Assembly (NCBI GenBank): GCA_021399435.1
Contig: JAJTUP010000043.1
Span: forward strand, 372,001-436,000
DNA: 64,000 nucleotides
Reading direction: 5' to 3'
DNA from: Diaporthe sp. PMI_573
Lineage: Eukaryota; Ascomycota; Sordariomycetes; Diaporthales; Diaporthaceae
The notes beneath the pieces were generated by a model that did not search any database, was not told where the DNA came from, and saw nothing but the letters and a program-made list of their open reading frames with translations. The stretch's first letter is position 1, and every line of letters starts with the position of its first letter. The translations under genes were made by a program, and so were the position numbers. This document shows, in pieces, positions 41,191 to 50,980 of the stretch.

Positions 41191-41404
41191 TGTAACGGCC
41201 AGCAATGTCCAGCATGGAAGCTGTTGTATTGGCACTACGTACGAAGATTCTAAGCTTGAGGAGAGGAGAAGAAAGAAAAGAAACTCGCGATGTGCGACGC
41301 GTTGGAGAAGTTTAATAACCGTGGTCCGTGCCTGTCGCAGGGGCCAGCCCCCCTGCCAGCACCTTGTGGTGGTGTCAGCCCGTCTAGTGGTGACAACCGC
41401 CACA
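41191..41404 (-). repeat. Gypsy 3' LTR (214 bp)
   Basis: On the minus strand it begins TGTGGCGGTTGTCACC and ends GGCCGTTACA. It is preceded (41405-41416) by a purine-rich GGAGGGGGGTAG-type tract, the expected primer for plus-strand synthesis. It is closely similar to the LTR at 19343. Confidence 0.85.
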
Positions 41405-41446
41405 CTACCCCCCTCCAAAGCGCGGACGGCAGAGGCGTGCGGGCTT

Positions 41447-43483
41447 TTAAAGGTGACGCTTGATCTTGGTCTTGGTCTTGGACCCCAGCTTTCCGTGCGC
41501 TGCTACGTTGTCTTCGTCATGATCAGGATCGGCTTCGTCATTGGCAGCGGCTCTGATCCATTCCTGTAGTCGTTTAGGCGGTCCTGGGGCATCCGGGTGG
41601 AGTTGATGAAAGCTTTCCAAGGCAATGGGGGCATTCTTGAAGTTTCTCGCTGGGTACCAAGTATCATCCGGATCGCAGCCGCGCCAGGCGACTTGATATT
41701 GTAACGTCTTTGTCTTTCCAAGCAGCCGTGAACGTTCTATGTGGTCGACTTCATACTCTGGCTCACCGTTAATGTCCTCTGGTGGCGGTGGGGTTTGGTG
41801 TTGTTGCGGTAGCGGGTCATCCGGGGCCTTTCTCAACCGGTCGGCATGGAACAGGTTTGTCATTGAGTACGACGGGGGCAAGTCAAGAACATAACTGTAC
41901 CCCCGTTCTTGTTTGATCTTGAACGGGCCTACCCACTGGGATTCTAAACGCGTTGTTGGGGCGGTTGTAGAAAACCCCTTCTTCTTTAGGAAAACCATGT
42001 CTTCAACAGAGAAGTCTGCTGGGCGTCGTTTCTGATTCGCCTGTGTTTGTTGTCGGTTTTGAGCTGTCTGAGCTGCTGTTCGAGCTGAGTCCTGTACGGT
42101 CTTGGTTTCTCTCAGGATTTCCAGGGCGCGTTCTTCTGGTCTGGACGACGCTGTTGCCGTTCTAAGGTCAAGGGACAGGGGATTCCGGACATCTTTACCG
42201 AGGGCGACCTTTAACGGTGCCATGTTGATTGACGAGTGCCACGAGGAATTATGAGCAAAGTCTAGTGCCGGCAGGTGTGTGCTCCAGTCGTTCTGATACT
42301 TGTTCACGTAGAACCGTAGTCGTTGGTCGAGCTCCTGGTTTGTGAACTCCACGGCGCCTTGGGTCTGTGGGTGGTAAGCACTACCATGTCGATGCTTCGT
42401 GCCCGTAAGTTCGTTCAATTTGGCGAGGAACCTGGACACAAAGGGTCCCGCGTTATCGGTTATCCAGACTGCCGGCGCGCCCAAGATCCGGTACAGATAA
42501 CGATAGTAACGAGCAGCAACATCCTCTGCGGTATCAGACTTCTTTCCGGGCAGGGTCGCAATGATGCGGCTGAATTTGTCGATAAATACCCACACGTAAT
42601 CATATCCATAGCGGTCCTTCGGCATATCCTTTCCGTCAACTACAACGTGCTCCCACACGGCATTTGGGATGGGCAATGGGTGGAGAAGGCCTGGCGTCTT
42701 GTCGTGTGTAGCTTTGTTTCGATGGCACTCTAAACAGTTCCTCACGTACTGGCGGATCGTCTTTTTCATTCCTGGCCAGTAGTACTCTCGCTCAAGAGCC
42801 TTGATAGTCTTGTTTTGTCCCTGGTGCGCGAAGATCTGCGGCACGTGTGCCTCGCGGACCAAGGCGGTACGTAAGAAAATGCGCCCATTACTCGTCTTTT
42901 CCGGCACCCATAGGCGGCCATCCTTCAGACCTAGTGCTTGTTGATGATTCTCCTCACGAATAAGGTCCACTAGATCTGCTCCCTTCGGCGCTTCTGGGGT
43001 CCCTTCTGCGACTGCGGCGATAGGGAAGTCAAGCTTCTCCGGTGGGACCAGCGTTGTCGTCCGTTCTTCCCGTTCTCTTGCCTTCACCGTAGGCAGGTCG
43101 GCTGTCTTACGGGACAGGGCGTCAGCCGCCACGTTTTGTTTGCCTGGGCGATACTGAAAGGTGATATCAAAGTTGGAGAGGAAGTCAGCCCAGCGGATCT
43201 GTCTCGTTGATAGCATCCGTTTACTAGCAAAGTATATAAGGGCCTGGTGGTCAGTGACGACGAAGAACTGCATCCCGAGGAGCTCTGGGTAGTAGTGTTC
43301 CAATGTCTGTACCACTGCGAGGAGCTCTCGATCTTGGATGGGGTAGGCTCGTTCTGCCGGTGTCATGGTCTTAGAGAAGTAACCAACTGGCTTCCAGACA
43401 TCACCCTCTTGTTGCTGCCAGATCACACCTCCTGTGGCGTTTCTTGATGCGTCGGTTTCGACCATCCATTGCTTAAGTCGCAC
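41447..43483 (-). pseudogene. Gypsy pol 3' half: RNase H, integrase, chromodomain
   Basis: 678 codons remain open. Residues 1-130 are RNase H (Glu-Thr-Asp-Ala-Ser ... Asp-Arg-Glu-Leu-Leu-Ala ... Asp-His-Gln-Ala-Leu). About 215-275 is the integrase zinc-binding H2C2 region (His-Gln-Gly-Gln-Asn-Lys-Thr, then Cys-Leu-Glu-Cys-His). The DDE integrase core follows from about 290 (Val-Val-Asp-Gly-Lys, Ile-Thr-Asp-Asn-Ala-Gly-Pro-Phe). Near the end is a chromodomain (Tyr-Gln-Val-Ala-Trp-Arg-Gly-Cys-Asp, Asp-Thr-Trp-Tyr-Pro-Ala), marking a chromovirus-type element. Protease, reverse transcriptase, gag and 5' LTR are absent: the frame begins abruptly at the RNase H catalytic strand beside the hAT remnant at 43484. 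A 3' LTR follows. Confidence 0.9.
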
Positions 43484-43822
43484 CTTGAAAGTAAGCTGGA
43501 TGGCGGTTGTGGGACTCTAGGCGACGACGAGCTGGCGTTTGCTGAGTCAAAATGGCTATTGGAGGGCGAGGATAGCGCCAGCGAGGTTGACGATTCATCA
43601 CAGCAGCAACAGGCTGAAGAGTTAGTGTCAACCTCTGAAAGTGAGGCTGAATAGGCGTCGACGAGGTTGTGAATAGCCTCAAAAATCCACTTATAAATCC
43701 ACTTATAAATCCACGTGTGTACATCCATTCCACTCCGGTCGAATATGTGCTACATCCACTACGTAATTGCTAAAAAATCGTACATCCACTCTACTTGGTC
43801 CAAAAGTGGAGTGGATGTAGTG
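43484..43822 (+). mobile_element. Right-end remnant of another probable hAT-like element
   Basis: A short frame to a TAG at about 43652-43654 is acidic and Ser/Gln-rich, like the tail of a transposase. It is followed by direct repeats of AAATCCACTTAT (43688-43712) and several TACATCCACT motifs up to an end reading GGAGTGGATGTAGTG at about 43822. I infer the subterminal repeats and right terminus of a DNA transposon whose 5' part was replaced by the Gypsy fragment. The superfamily is not certain. Confidence 0.4.
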
Positions 43823-44100
43823 GTTCCGACCCTTGGACATGGCCGCGTCTTTGTGCAGCCTTTGTGCGTTCAACACTACTTCTGGATGATGGCGATGTTA
43901 CTCCGGGCCTTAGAAGCTCGTCCTTTTATGCAGCAGATATTACCCACCAGTTCGCTCGAGTAATACATAACAATCTCCTACCTGACGGCACAGGCGGGGC
44001 ATACGCATTTCCGTTTGACGATGTTGATGTCGCTGGGGAAAATGAGGCTGGACTTTTTAATGTTGACAAACCATCATCGATCGAGATAACAGTCCGCTAG
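43823..44100 (+). pseudogene. GH64 beta-1,3-glucanase C-terminal fragment
   Basis: A frame reads Leu-Leu-Leu-Asp-Asp-Gly-Asp-Val-Thr-Pro, then Ile-Thr-His-Gln-Phe-Ala-Arg-Val-Ile-His, Tyr-Ala-Phe-Pro-Phe-Asp-Asp-Val, and a closing Ile-Glu-Ile-Thr-Val strand before the stop at 44098-44100. The His-x-x-x-Val-Ile-His and Ala-Tyr-Ala-Phe-Pro-(F/Y)-Asp-Asp-Val signature is what I know from the end of fungal GH64 laminaripentaose-type glucanases, secreted enzymes cutting beta-1,3-glucan. Only about 90 residues remain. The upstream part is replaced by the transposon end at 43822, and another hAT piece follows 80 bp downstream. Confidence 0.55.
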
Positions 44101-44102
44101 GA

Positions 44103-44993
44103 TTGTATATGGATTCGTGTCTTGAGAGTTCTGGGGACTATTTCTCGAAACGGTCCAGTGATTGCCACGGTTCTCCGTGCCAACAGATCTGGGAGGTTTT
44201 GCTCACAATGGAGTGGCTTCTGAAACATCTGGAAGAGTTCAAGGTGCAACATGAACTAGATGAAGAACCACACCTACGGGTTGGTTGCAATCTCGGCTGG
44301 ATGAAGCTGGACCAATACTACACCCTCACCGAAGATAGCCCTGTATATCTCGCAGCCCTTATCCTCCACCCTGCCTTTCGCTGGTCAACTGTCGAGTCGC
44401 AATGGGGTGATCATCCGGACTGGCTAGTACGAGGAAGGGCAGCTGTACAAGAGCTGTGGGAGGAGTATCGAAATCTCCCTGTCGAGCAGGAAACGATACC
44501 TGAGCAGCCAACTGTTCCAAGAAAGACAACCGACCTAGATGACTTTATGGCCTCAATCAGGAAGCTCAGCACACGGACTGCGCCTTTACTGTCAGCTACG
44601 CGCGATGAGTATGTGGAGTGGGTGGCCACTACTGACCCCGGTGATTGTTTGGTGGATAATCCGATTCAGTATTGGCTTCTCCGAAGACGGCAGTATCCAC
44701 GTCTGTCGCGGATGGCAATTGATCTCTTTTCAATTCCCGCTAAGTCTACCGAGCCGGAGCGAATTTTCAGCCTTGCAGGACAGATGGTTACAGCTCAAAG
44801 GGGCCGACTTCAAGCGGATATTATCGGAGCAGCTCAATGTATCTCATCGTGGGAGAAAAGTGGGGCTATCCAAATATCCAAATAGATCCAAATTGATTCA
44901 AATCAAATCAACTCAAATCAAATTGAACATTTTCGTATCCAAATCAAATCAAATTGGGGGCTGGATTTGATTTGATTTATTTGTTTGCAAGCC
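44103..44993 (+). pseudogene. hAT transposase C-terminal fragment with right-end repeats
   Basis: From about 44185 the frame is a hAT C-terminal third: Gln-Gln-Ile-Trp-Glu-Val-Leu-Leu-Thr-Met-Glu-Trp, Asn-Leu-Gly-Trp-Met-Lys-Leu-Asp-Gln-Tyr-Tyr, Asp-Asn-Pro-Ile-Gln-Tyr-Trp, Tyr-Pro-Arg-Leu-Ser-Arg-Met-Ala-Ile-Asp-Leu-Phe and Ser-Thr-Glu-Pro-Glu-Arg-Ile-Phe, ending at a stop at 44883-44885. The first 25 codons after the ATG at 44103 do not look like hAT. After the stop, CAAATCAAATC-type repeats in both orientations extend to about 44993, where GCAAGCCTG probably marks the right terminus (inverse CAGGCTTGC). Confidence 0.75.
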
Positions 44994-45951
44994 TGCCCGT
45001 AACATCTAGGGCAAAAGGCTATCAATCCAGTGAGTCCCAAGGGTGTCAAAGTAACTGTTAAAGTCAGCGATCTAGCCTGTGAAGTCAGTAACTAGGCATA
45101 TGTCAGGGGGGAAGCATAGACTTTCCTAGACCAGGACCTATCATGTAAGACCAGCTTCCTAATCTACAGCGCGCTTTTAAAGGTGCTAATGAGAATTTTG
45201 GTGACTTTAGACGCTGTTAAGCTGATCGACTAAGGTGGAGCATGGAACACCATGACATTACACAGCAACGCATTGAGATAACCCGTTTTTAACATCGAGT
45301 ATGGCATTTTGAATATCAGTTTCAATATATTTTTGCATGACGATTCAATGAAGTAAGTAATATTGCAATTGCTATATGTCGAGAGGTCAGGGGAAGATAC
45401 TGGGCAAAGATTGCTTGAGGGCAGATCAGGATCTGAACATTCCGTGCTATTTTACGATTGACACCTAACTACATTGTGATTCCAGTGCGTCTAGCCACCC
45501 ATCTTATAACCTGACCTGCCCATCCCTCATGGATCTCGATGCACGCTGGCCTGAGCGAGGCTCAGCCCTGACTTGGGCGCCATATGGGCCTGAGCGGTGC
45601 TGCGGTGCCTTTCGCCGATACTACGGTGCCCTTCACCGGGCCTCCGACGGGCCCGAAGTGCTGCCTTCCAACACTATATTATGTCGCGAGGAAACGCGGT
45701 TAGAATGCAAAGGTGGATGGATGTGAAAGTGGTGAAAAAGTGGTCCAGAATTGGGGGGGTTACCTTATCCTACATATTTTTGAGCCGGATAACTTAAGAC
45801 GTGCTATATTCCAAGCCGTACATCGGGATATAGTCTTAATTCTCCGCGTCGTCACCCTCGTGATTCCTCTCCACCTGGCCCACAAGCCCAAGCCATCCGT
45901 GGGTGGCTGTGGCCGAAGCTCACTCACCAACAACAGGCACAACGTCGTACT
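44994..45951. other. Intergenic region without a supported gene
   Basis: Moderately AT-rich left of 45480, then GC-richer with a degenerate GGTGCC(C/T)TTC motif repeated near 45605-45640. Only short overlapping frames. The right end is downstream of the minus-strand crotonase stop. Confidence 0.45.
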
Positions 45952-46894
45952 TCAAGTGTAAAGTAGAGGCAAGTCCCTTCCCATGTTGAGCTCCACTTCG
46001 CCAAGCGACTGATTGTTCGTTAGAGACAATGATCTGCCCAAGAGCTGCGACACGATCGGATCAGCGATCCGGCGGTTGAAGGAGGCGACGTCTTGCAAAA
46101 GGTTCTTCAACGGAGGACGCGCCGCGAGGTTGATTGACTCCTTGGCCGCCGCTAGCGCTGCTAGAGGGTATAGAACCAAGCGCGAGGTGAGCTCGTCTAT
46201 GTAGGCGTACATCTCACTCGATGTGTCGAAAGCTTTGTTGATCCAGCCGATTCTCTCCGCGTCTTGGGCGGTGATGTCCTTGCCGCTTAGGATATACTCC
46301 ATTGCAAGGCCTCGGCCGATAAGTCCAGGAAGATGCTGGCTTCCTCCTCCTCCTGGGATGAGGCCAGTGGCCACCTCTAACTGTCCGAGGAGCGTTTCGT
46401 ACTTGGTAGCGAAACGCATGTCGAGTCCCATCAACAGTTCGTTCCCTGCTCCGCGGGCTCTCCCGTCAACTGCGCCGATGGTCACCTGCGGCAGGTTCGA
46501 GATGTTGTACATGAGTTCTACAAAACTACCCGCGGCAGTTTCTGGCTCACGCGTTAGATCCGGCTTCAGAGCGGTCGAGTTTTCTAAAGTATTGCCTACC
46601 AATTCCGGGCATCAGAAGGTCCAAATGGGCACAGAAGAACCCAGGAACGTCGCTCTTGAAAATGACGACCTTGGTTTCATTGTCGGACTGAAGCCTCTGT
46701 ACAATGTCGGCCAACCCAGTCTGAAAATCATGGTTCCAGACATTGATCGGCGATGTTGGGTTGTGGAGAGTGATTTCGAGGACCCTCGCGTTTTGGGAAG
46801 TCTTTAAACCTCGGTATTCTGGGAGATCCAGAGCGAGCGTTGTCGAAATAAGAAGGCCGGCCAAGGCTGGGGTCCGAAGCCACGCAGGATACAT
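45952..46894 (-). pseudogene. Secreted-looking enoyl-CoA hydratase/isomerase (crotonase) family protein, frameshifted
   Basis: The ATG at 46892-46894 opens MYPAWLRTPALAGLLISTTL, a credible signal peptide (a longer in-frame ATG is at 46960). The next block has Val-Leu-Glu-Ile-Thr-Leu-His-Asn and Phe-Lys-Ser-Asp-Val-Pro-Gly-Phe-Phe-Cys-Ala-His-Leu-Asp, the first oxyanion-hole region of the crotonase fold. At about 46600 the sense shifts frame and continues Thr-Val-type beta strands: Gly-Ala-Val-Asp-Gly-Arg-Ala-Arg-Gly-Ala-Gly-Asn-Glu and Gly-Leu-Ile-Pro-Gly-Gly-Gly-Gly-Ser-Gln, the second conserved region, to a stop at 45952. No GT...AG intron of usable size bridges the shift, so a one-base gain near GGAATTGGTAGG is the simplest reading. 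The substrate is unknown, and a secretory signal on a crotonase is unusual. Confidence 0.7.
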
Positions 46895-46960
46895 GTTCTC
46901 GAATGAAGTAGTAGCAAGACTGAGTAAAGATAGAATAGGTGATGATGTTAGTGAAAGCAT

Positions 46961-47551
46961 GAAGTTTCAAGCGGACATCATCTCTGATCTTATTGAGTGA
47001 TATGTATCAAGGCCAGTTCATTCTACTCATGGTCTTAGTCAACTAGAGTCTTAAGATGCGGGCATCGTGGTCCATTGTCATGTGCTACATCTTCAGGGGA
47101 GTTCCAGGATACCATTTCGGAATCATTTGTCTTTCTCAATGTGGGGTTTGCGGATGCGCATCGTCCAGTGGCAGTCATGCACGCCTGAAACTTCCGTTTA
47201 AAGGTAAAATAGGAAATAATTGACGGAAATTTCGTGGTAGGGCGACCAGTGCTGATTAATGTCTCAGGTAAGGTCGAGGTAGCCTAAGCCGCATTCGCAT
47301 GATATTAAGTTTGTGGAACTTTTGGATCAAGCTAATCTAAACAGCGGTCGCATCTGTGTTCGGCTCTTTTACATATGGAGGCCCGATTTGTAAGGGCGCG
47401 CACTTCGCACTTCGCACTCTTTCGTTCTCCGTTGTCATCTGCTAGTTTGCGATTTTAAAGTTCAGCTTGCCGTAATTATACGGAGGCAGGGCTTAAAAGT
47501 TATTGTCAAAGAAGACTTTGACTAAGCATCCCCCCTTTCCAGTGTGGCTCG
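46961..47551. other. Upstream of the crotonase gene
   Basis: No gene seen. It should contain the crotonase promoter on its left side. No specific element identified. Confidence 0.35.
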
Positions 47552-48893
47552 TGTCACGGCCCGTAACGGAATCCCAGGCGGTATCACGTGACGGAGCGCC
47601 GCCCCCATTTCTTTTCACCAATCATGTAAGGAGCGCCGCGATCCCTCGCGCTCCAGCGATTGAGGCTCACCACAACACCAAAGGGAGCGCCAACGCTCCC
47701 TGGTGAGCCACCTCTAGTAACACAGTATATATACATTCCCTTAGCACTTGGACAACGAGCCTTAAGCTCCTTAGCTATCAACAGACTTGGTTACATCAAA
47801 CTACCTTTGACACATTACCAGACCCGTGACCTACATTGCTCACCTCGACGTCCTGATCACACTAGATCATACACTCGGTTTTCCCCCGTACGACCGACCT
47901 CTGCAGCCTCGGCTGCCCAGACAACATTTGCGGCATCCTGCTGCTTGACATTCAGGGCCATTACACCCTCACCTTCACCTTCGCCTGCAGTTTAGCGCTG
48001 CCTCGACCGACCACTGCCGCTTTGGCTGCCCGAACAACACCAGCAGCCCTCAGCTGCTCGACTTTCTGGGCCCTTTGGTGCCCCCGACCTCGACGCACGA
48101 GCCCCACATGGCTCGCTGCCCTTTTTGCAGCTCGGAAGCTGCATGACCGATCTCTGCAGTCGTGTACTGCCCAGAGACCCTTTTCTTCATTGCAGCCTCG
48201 GCTGCTGCCCGGAACACAACCGGGCTTCGACAATTTGTCTCACTGGCTGAGACCACTTGACAAAACCGCTGGGTCGAAATGGTACAGAGCTTACCTGGAG
48301 ACCGTGGAACGAGGCGATTGTCTCGTCCACAGAGCAGCGTTCTGGCCGCCTTGGGTTTTTCTCCTGCGAGGGTTTTCCCCAAGGATGCACGGTTCTAGGT
48401 TGCAGCTACTGGCGATCTTGGGGATCATGGACTTCCTGCCTTAGGGTATGGAAAGCTACTTGGTCTATCTGTGCAAGAGAATTCTAGGCTGGAGAGGGAT
48501 GAGTTCCCGCTGACGGGATGCCCTCTCGAAAGTAATGCGCCTTTGTGCCGATGATATGCTGGATGAACTAGATGGAGGCGCTGCTGGACGGAGGCTCTGC
48601 CAGGATCAATTGTATTGATGTCCTGTAGGACGTGCTTCAGCGGTAACTACTGTAGTGGCAGCTACGAGTAGAGAGGTGCCTTTTGGGGGTATTGAGCACG
48701 AAAACAGCTCGAGCATGTATAAGGCTCCGATCCAAAAGGCCTTGCAAATGATCTGGGCGAGTCCCCGTGTGGCAGCGATTGTAGATAGTTTAGCTCAGCA
48801 CGTCCTGTGCCCCAGCAGGGGACTTTTCGGGGCCGATGGCCCCCCGGACGAAAAATATACATAACATAACATAACATAACATAACCCGTGAGC
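47552..48893 (+). mobile_element. Probable retroelement debris: LTR-like start and a repeat-tailed 3' end
   Basis: At 47552 TGTCACGGCCCGTAAC starts a block with GGAGCGCC repeats in both orientations and a TATATATA box near 47728, which looks like an LTR promoter. Its end is uncertain (perhaps near 47814). From there to 48850 no reading frame is convincing, but the text contains repeated tracts CTGCAGCCTCGGCTGCCC. The right side has a GGGGCC/GGCCCC hairpin (48829-48846) followed by five ATAAC units at 48861-48885, as at the 3' end of fungal LINE-type or SINE-type elements. The RTA1-like first exon lies directly beyond. I infer at least one retroelement inserted in that gene's intron; its class is uncertain. 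Confidence 0.35.
48861..48885 (+). repeat. (ATAAC)5 microsatellite
   Basis: Five perfect pentamers after a GAAAAATATAC lead-in; probably the simple-sequence tail of a retroposed element. Confidence 0.9.
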
Positions 48894-48946
48894 TTTCCTA
48901 ACCATTCAAGACGTAGAGTTCTTGACGCTTGAGAAGATGTACGCAC

Positions 48947-49144
48947 CTGTCGAAAGAAAAGGCTCTGGACTGCATGCGCCAGACTTGAGACAGCGAATAT
49001 AATCATTATGGCCAAGTTGGAATCGAAGCTGGGGTGATACGGCCAAATTGCGCCGCATGCTTCGACAGACACATGTCCATGCTCGTTAGGTGGGACGGAG
49101 ATACATGTCAGGGAAGTTGATGTCGCGGTCGCGGCCGTTGCCAT
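48947..49144 (-). pseudogene. RTA1-like membrane protein, first exon only
   Basis: The ATG at 49144 starts 66 residues. After an Ala/Thr-rich lead, it reads Cys-Ile-Ser-Val-Pro-Pro-Asn-Glu-His-Gly-His-Val, Tyr-His-Pro-Ser-Phe-Asp-Ser-Asn and a hydrophobic segment ending Ser-Leu-Ala-His-Ala-Val-Gln. This is the N-terminus and first transmembrane helix of the RTA1/RTM1 lipid-translocating-exporter family (normally about 300 residues with seven helices). A donor GTGCGT begins at 48946, immediately after Gln66. The intron then runs into the repeat tail at 48861-48885, and I find no later RTA1 exon to the left. The gene is therefore truncated. Confidence 0.6.
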
Positions 49145-49724
49145 TGTTGAGACCGTGTGGCTAAGGTGGTTCGATCTGCTGGTGACTGGGATGTGGATAC
49201 TATGTAAGGAGCTGTGCTCCTCTCGGACTAGGTTTTAAATCTGGCTTCATGAAAGTTACGTTGTTCATCATCAAGAACTGTCTCTGGTGGTGATTCCGCA
49301 CGCGCTAGCAGGCAGTGGATTAATAACAGCAGGTCACGGGCATCCCGAGGCAGATATTGTCAAGGACTCATCATCACGTATTGAATACGCTGTGCCAAGG
49401 CGTCGATCTCGGCCCATAAATTCTGATCCTGATTAGTGGAAACTCCCCTTGGACTGGAGAAAAAGACATGGTGTGACGTCACGCAACTTCTAGCCTCAAG
49501 CGAGATAAACCTTCCTCACCCATGCTTCATATTAAACCCTTCCTTCGGGTCACGATACTTGTGGTGAATCCTACCAGTAGCGTTTGACCTATGCAAGGAA
49601 CAGCTTCTATCAAGACAACACTATGAACAAATGAGGCGTGGACGCATGTAGAAGTGTCTTCTCTTCTCCTTTTTGTCAGAAAAAACAACAAATTACAAGA
49701 TAGTCTATACCACGGTTGCTGTAC
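49145..49724. other. Interval between the RTA1 exon and the Zn2Cys6 gene
   Basis: No gene seen. The left part is upstream of the RTA1-like start codon and the right part downstream of the Zn2Cys6 stop. Confidence 0.4.
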
Positions 49725-50980
49725 TCATTCAGCCGGCAGCCAGCCGACTTGCTCCATAGGCCAGCTCAGCCAGAAACGTTTCGCAAGTGGCATGCAAGCG
49801 TAGATTTCTGACATGAGATGTGTAGGCCAATCTTTTACCATCCAGGCACACTCCAATCGCTTGATCAACACCACAAAGTATGAAAAGAGTAGCAGCGCCA
49901 CTGGGTCAGTGGCCTGTACCAGTTTCAGGTAATGATCCGATACACGATGTAACCAGCTGAAGACTGTGTAAGCCGAGACTTGCGCTGGTTCGTCATGCAC
50001 CACTGTGTAGCACCTACGCAGAAGCGTGAGAGCTTCCACCAGGCTCTCGCACCGCTCGTCATCCTTCGTGACGTTGATATCTACGAAGGATGCTAAAGCC
50101 TCTAGAGCTTCTTGGACGGATGGATCGAGGGCTTTGACTGGAACTTTGTTCAACTCTAAGCCAGAGAGCGGGAATATTGGGTGCAGCTCCTCGTTCTGGA
50201 CACTTGCGAAGTCGCATGCTTGCTCGATTGACCGAAGTCCGCGAAAAAGTGTCAGCCAGTGCGATGGGCCATTCTGGTTGAATATAAGCAGCTCTCCTGG
50301 GTATGGGCCGAGGGCAAATGTATGCAAGCAAGTTATTGTTGCAAAGAGATAGAGTGCGGCACAGTTTGACTCAGTGACGCGTGAGAGAAGCGGCGAGGCA
50401 AGCCTCAGGGCCTCTTCCCAATGCACATTAGCCTTGTCCAATAGGCCGGCAGGCATGTCTCTCTCAAGCTGGTACTTGATGTGACGTAGGTGCAACGCGC
50501 CTAGAGTAATGACTGCATGGAGAAGAAACTGGTGTCTAAAAGACAGCCTCGGGACTGTAACGCTCCAGAAGTATTGGGTGGCTTGCTCGTTACTGAAACT
50601 CTTAGATGTGACATGGCAAAAATGATGAAACAGCTCAAAATCCCCCACATCTAGAGTGGTTGCACAGCACCGGACGGATGCTGCCACACACGCCGTCGAA
50701 GCTGGGCTGGAAGCAGTGCTCTGGTTTGTGCCAAGGCTGCACACCAGCGATCGCCTGACGCAGTTGGTGCAAGCCGGCTTTTGCTCATCGCACTGGAGAT
50801 TTGGACCAAAGAATTAGCTTGAATCATTTTGGAACGCAGGTCGACTCGACTGCCGGGTTAGGCGTTCGTTACCTTGATCCTCCTTTTTTTGCAGAACGTG
50901 CATCCATGACGTGACTTTCTATGGGCCCTTCGGTGGACGACTTTACCACCTCGGTCAGTAGGTGGGGTATTCTCATTCAT
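49725..50980 (-). CDS. Zn2Cys6 fungal transcription factor
   Basis: Two exons: 50980-50873 (36 codons) and 50792-49725 (355 codons plus stop), with an 80-nt GTAACG...TCTCCAG phase-0 intron. The intron lies inside the zinc cluster, a common site. The spliced cluster is Cys27-x2-Cys30-x6-Cys37-x6-Cys44-x2-Cys47-x6-Cys54, with Lys-Lys-Arg-Arg-Ile-Lys between the second and third Cys as DNA-reading helix. The start MNENTPPTDRGGKVV is the only ATG in frame near the cluster. The remainder is helical and resembles the Fungal_trans_2/UPC2-like region (Phe-Leu-Leu-His-Ala-Val-Ile-Thr-Leu-Gly-Ala-Leu-His), about 391 residues in total, the normal size for that group. It is divergent from the SDR gene at 52365, which it may control. 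No breaks are seen. Confidence 0.88.

Noticed and set aside
46588..46603. 16-nt GT...AG intron at the crotonase frame break
   Set aside because: Far below the minimum fungal intron length; a one-base indel is simpler.
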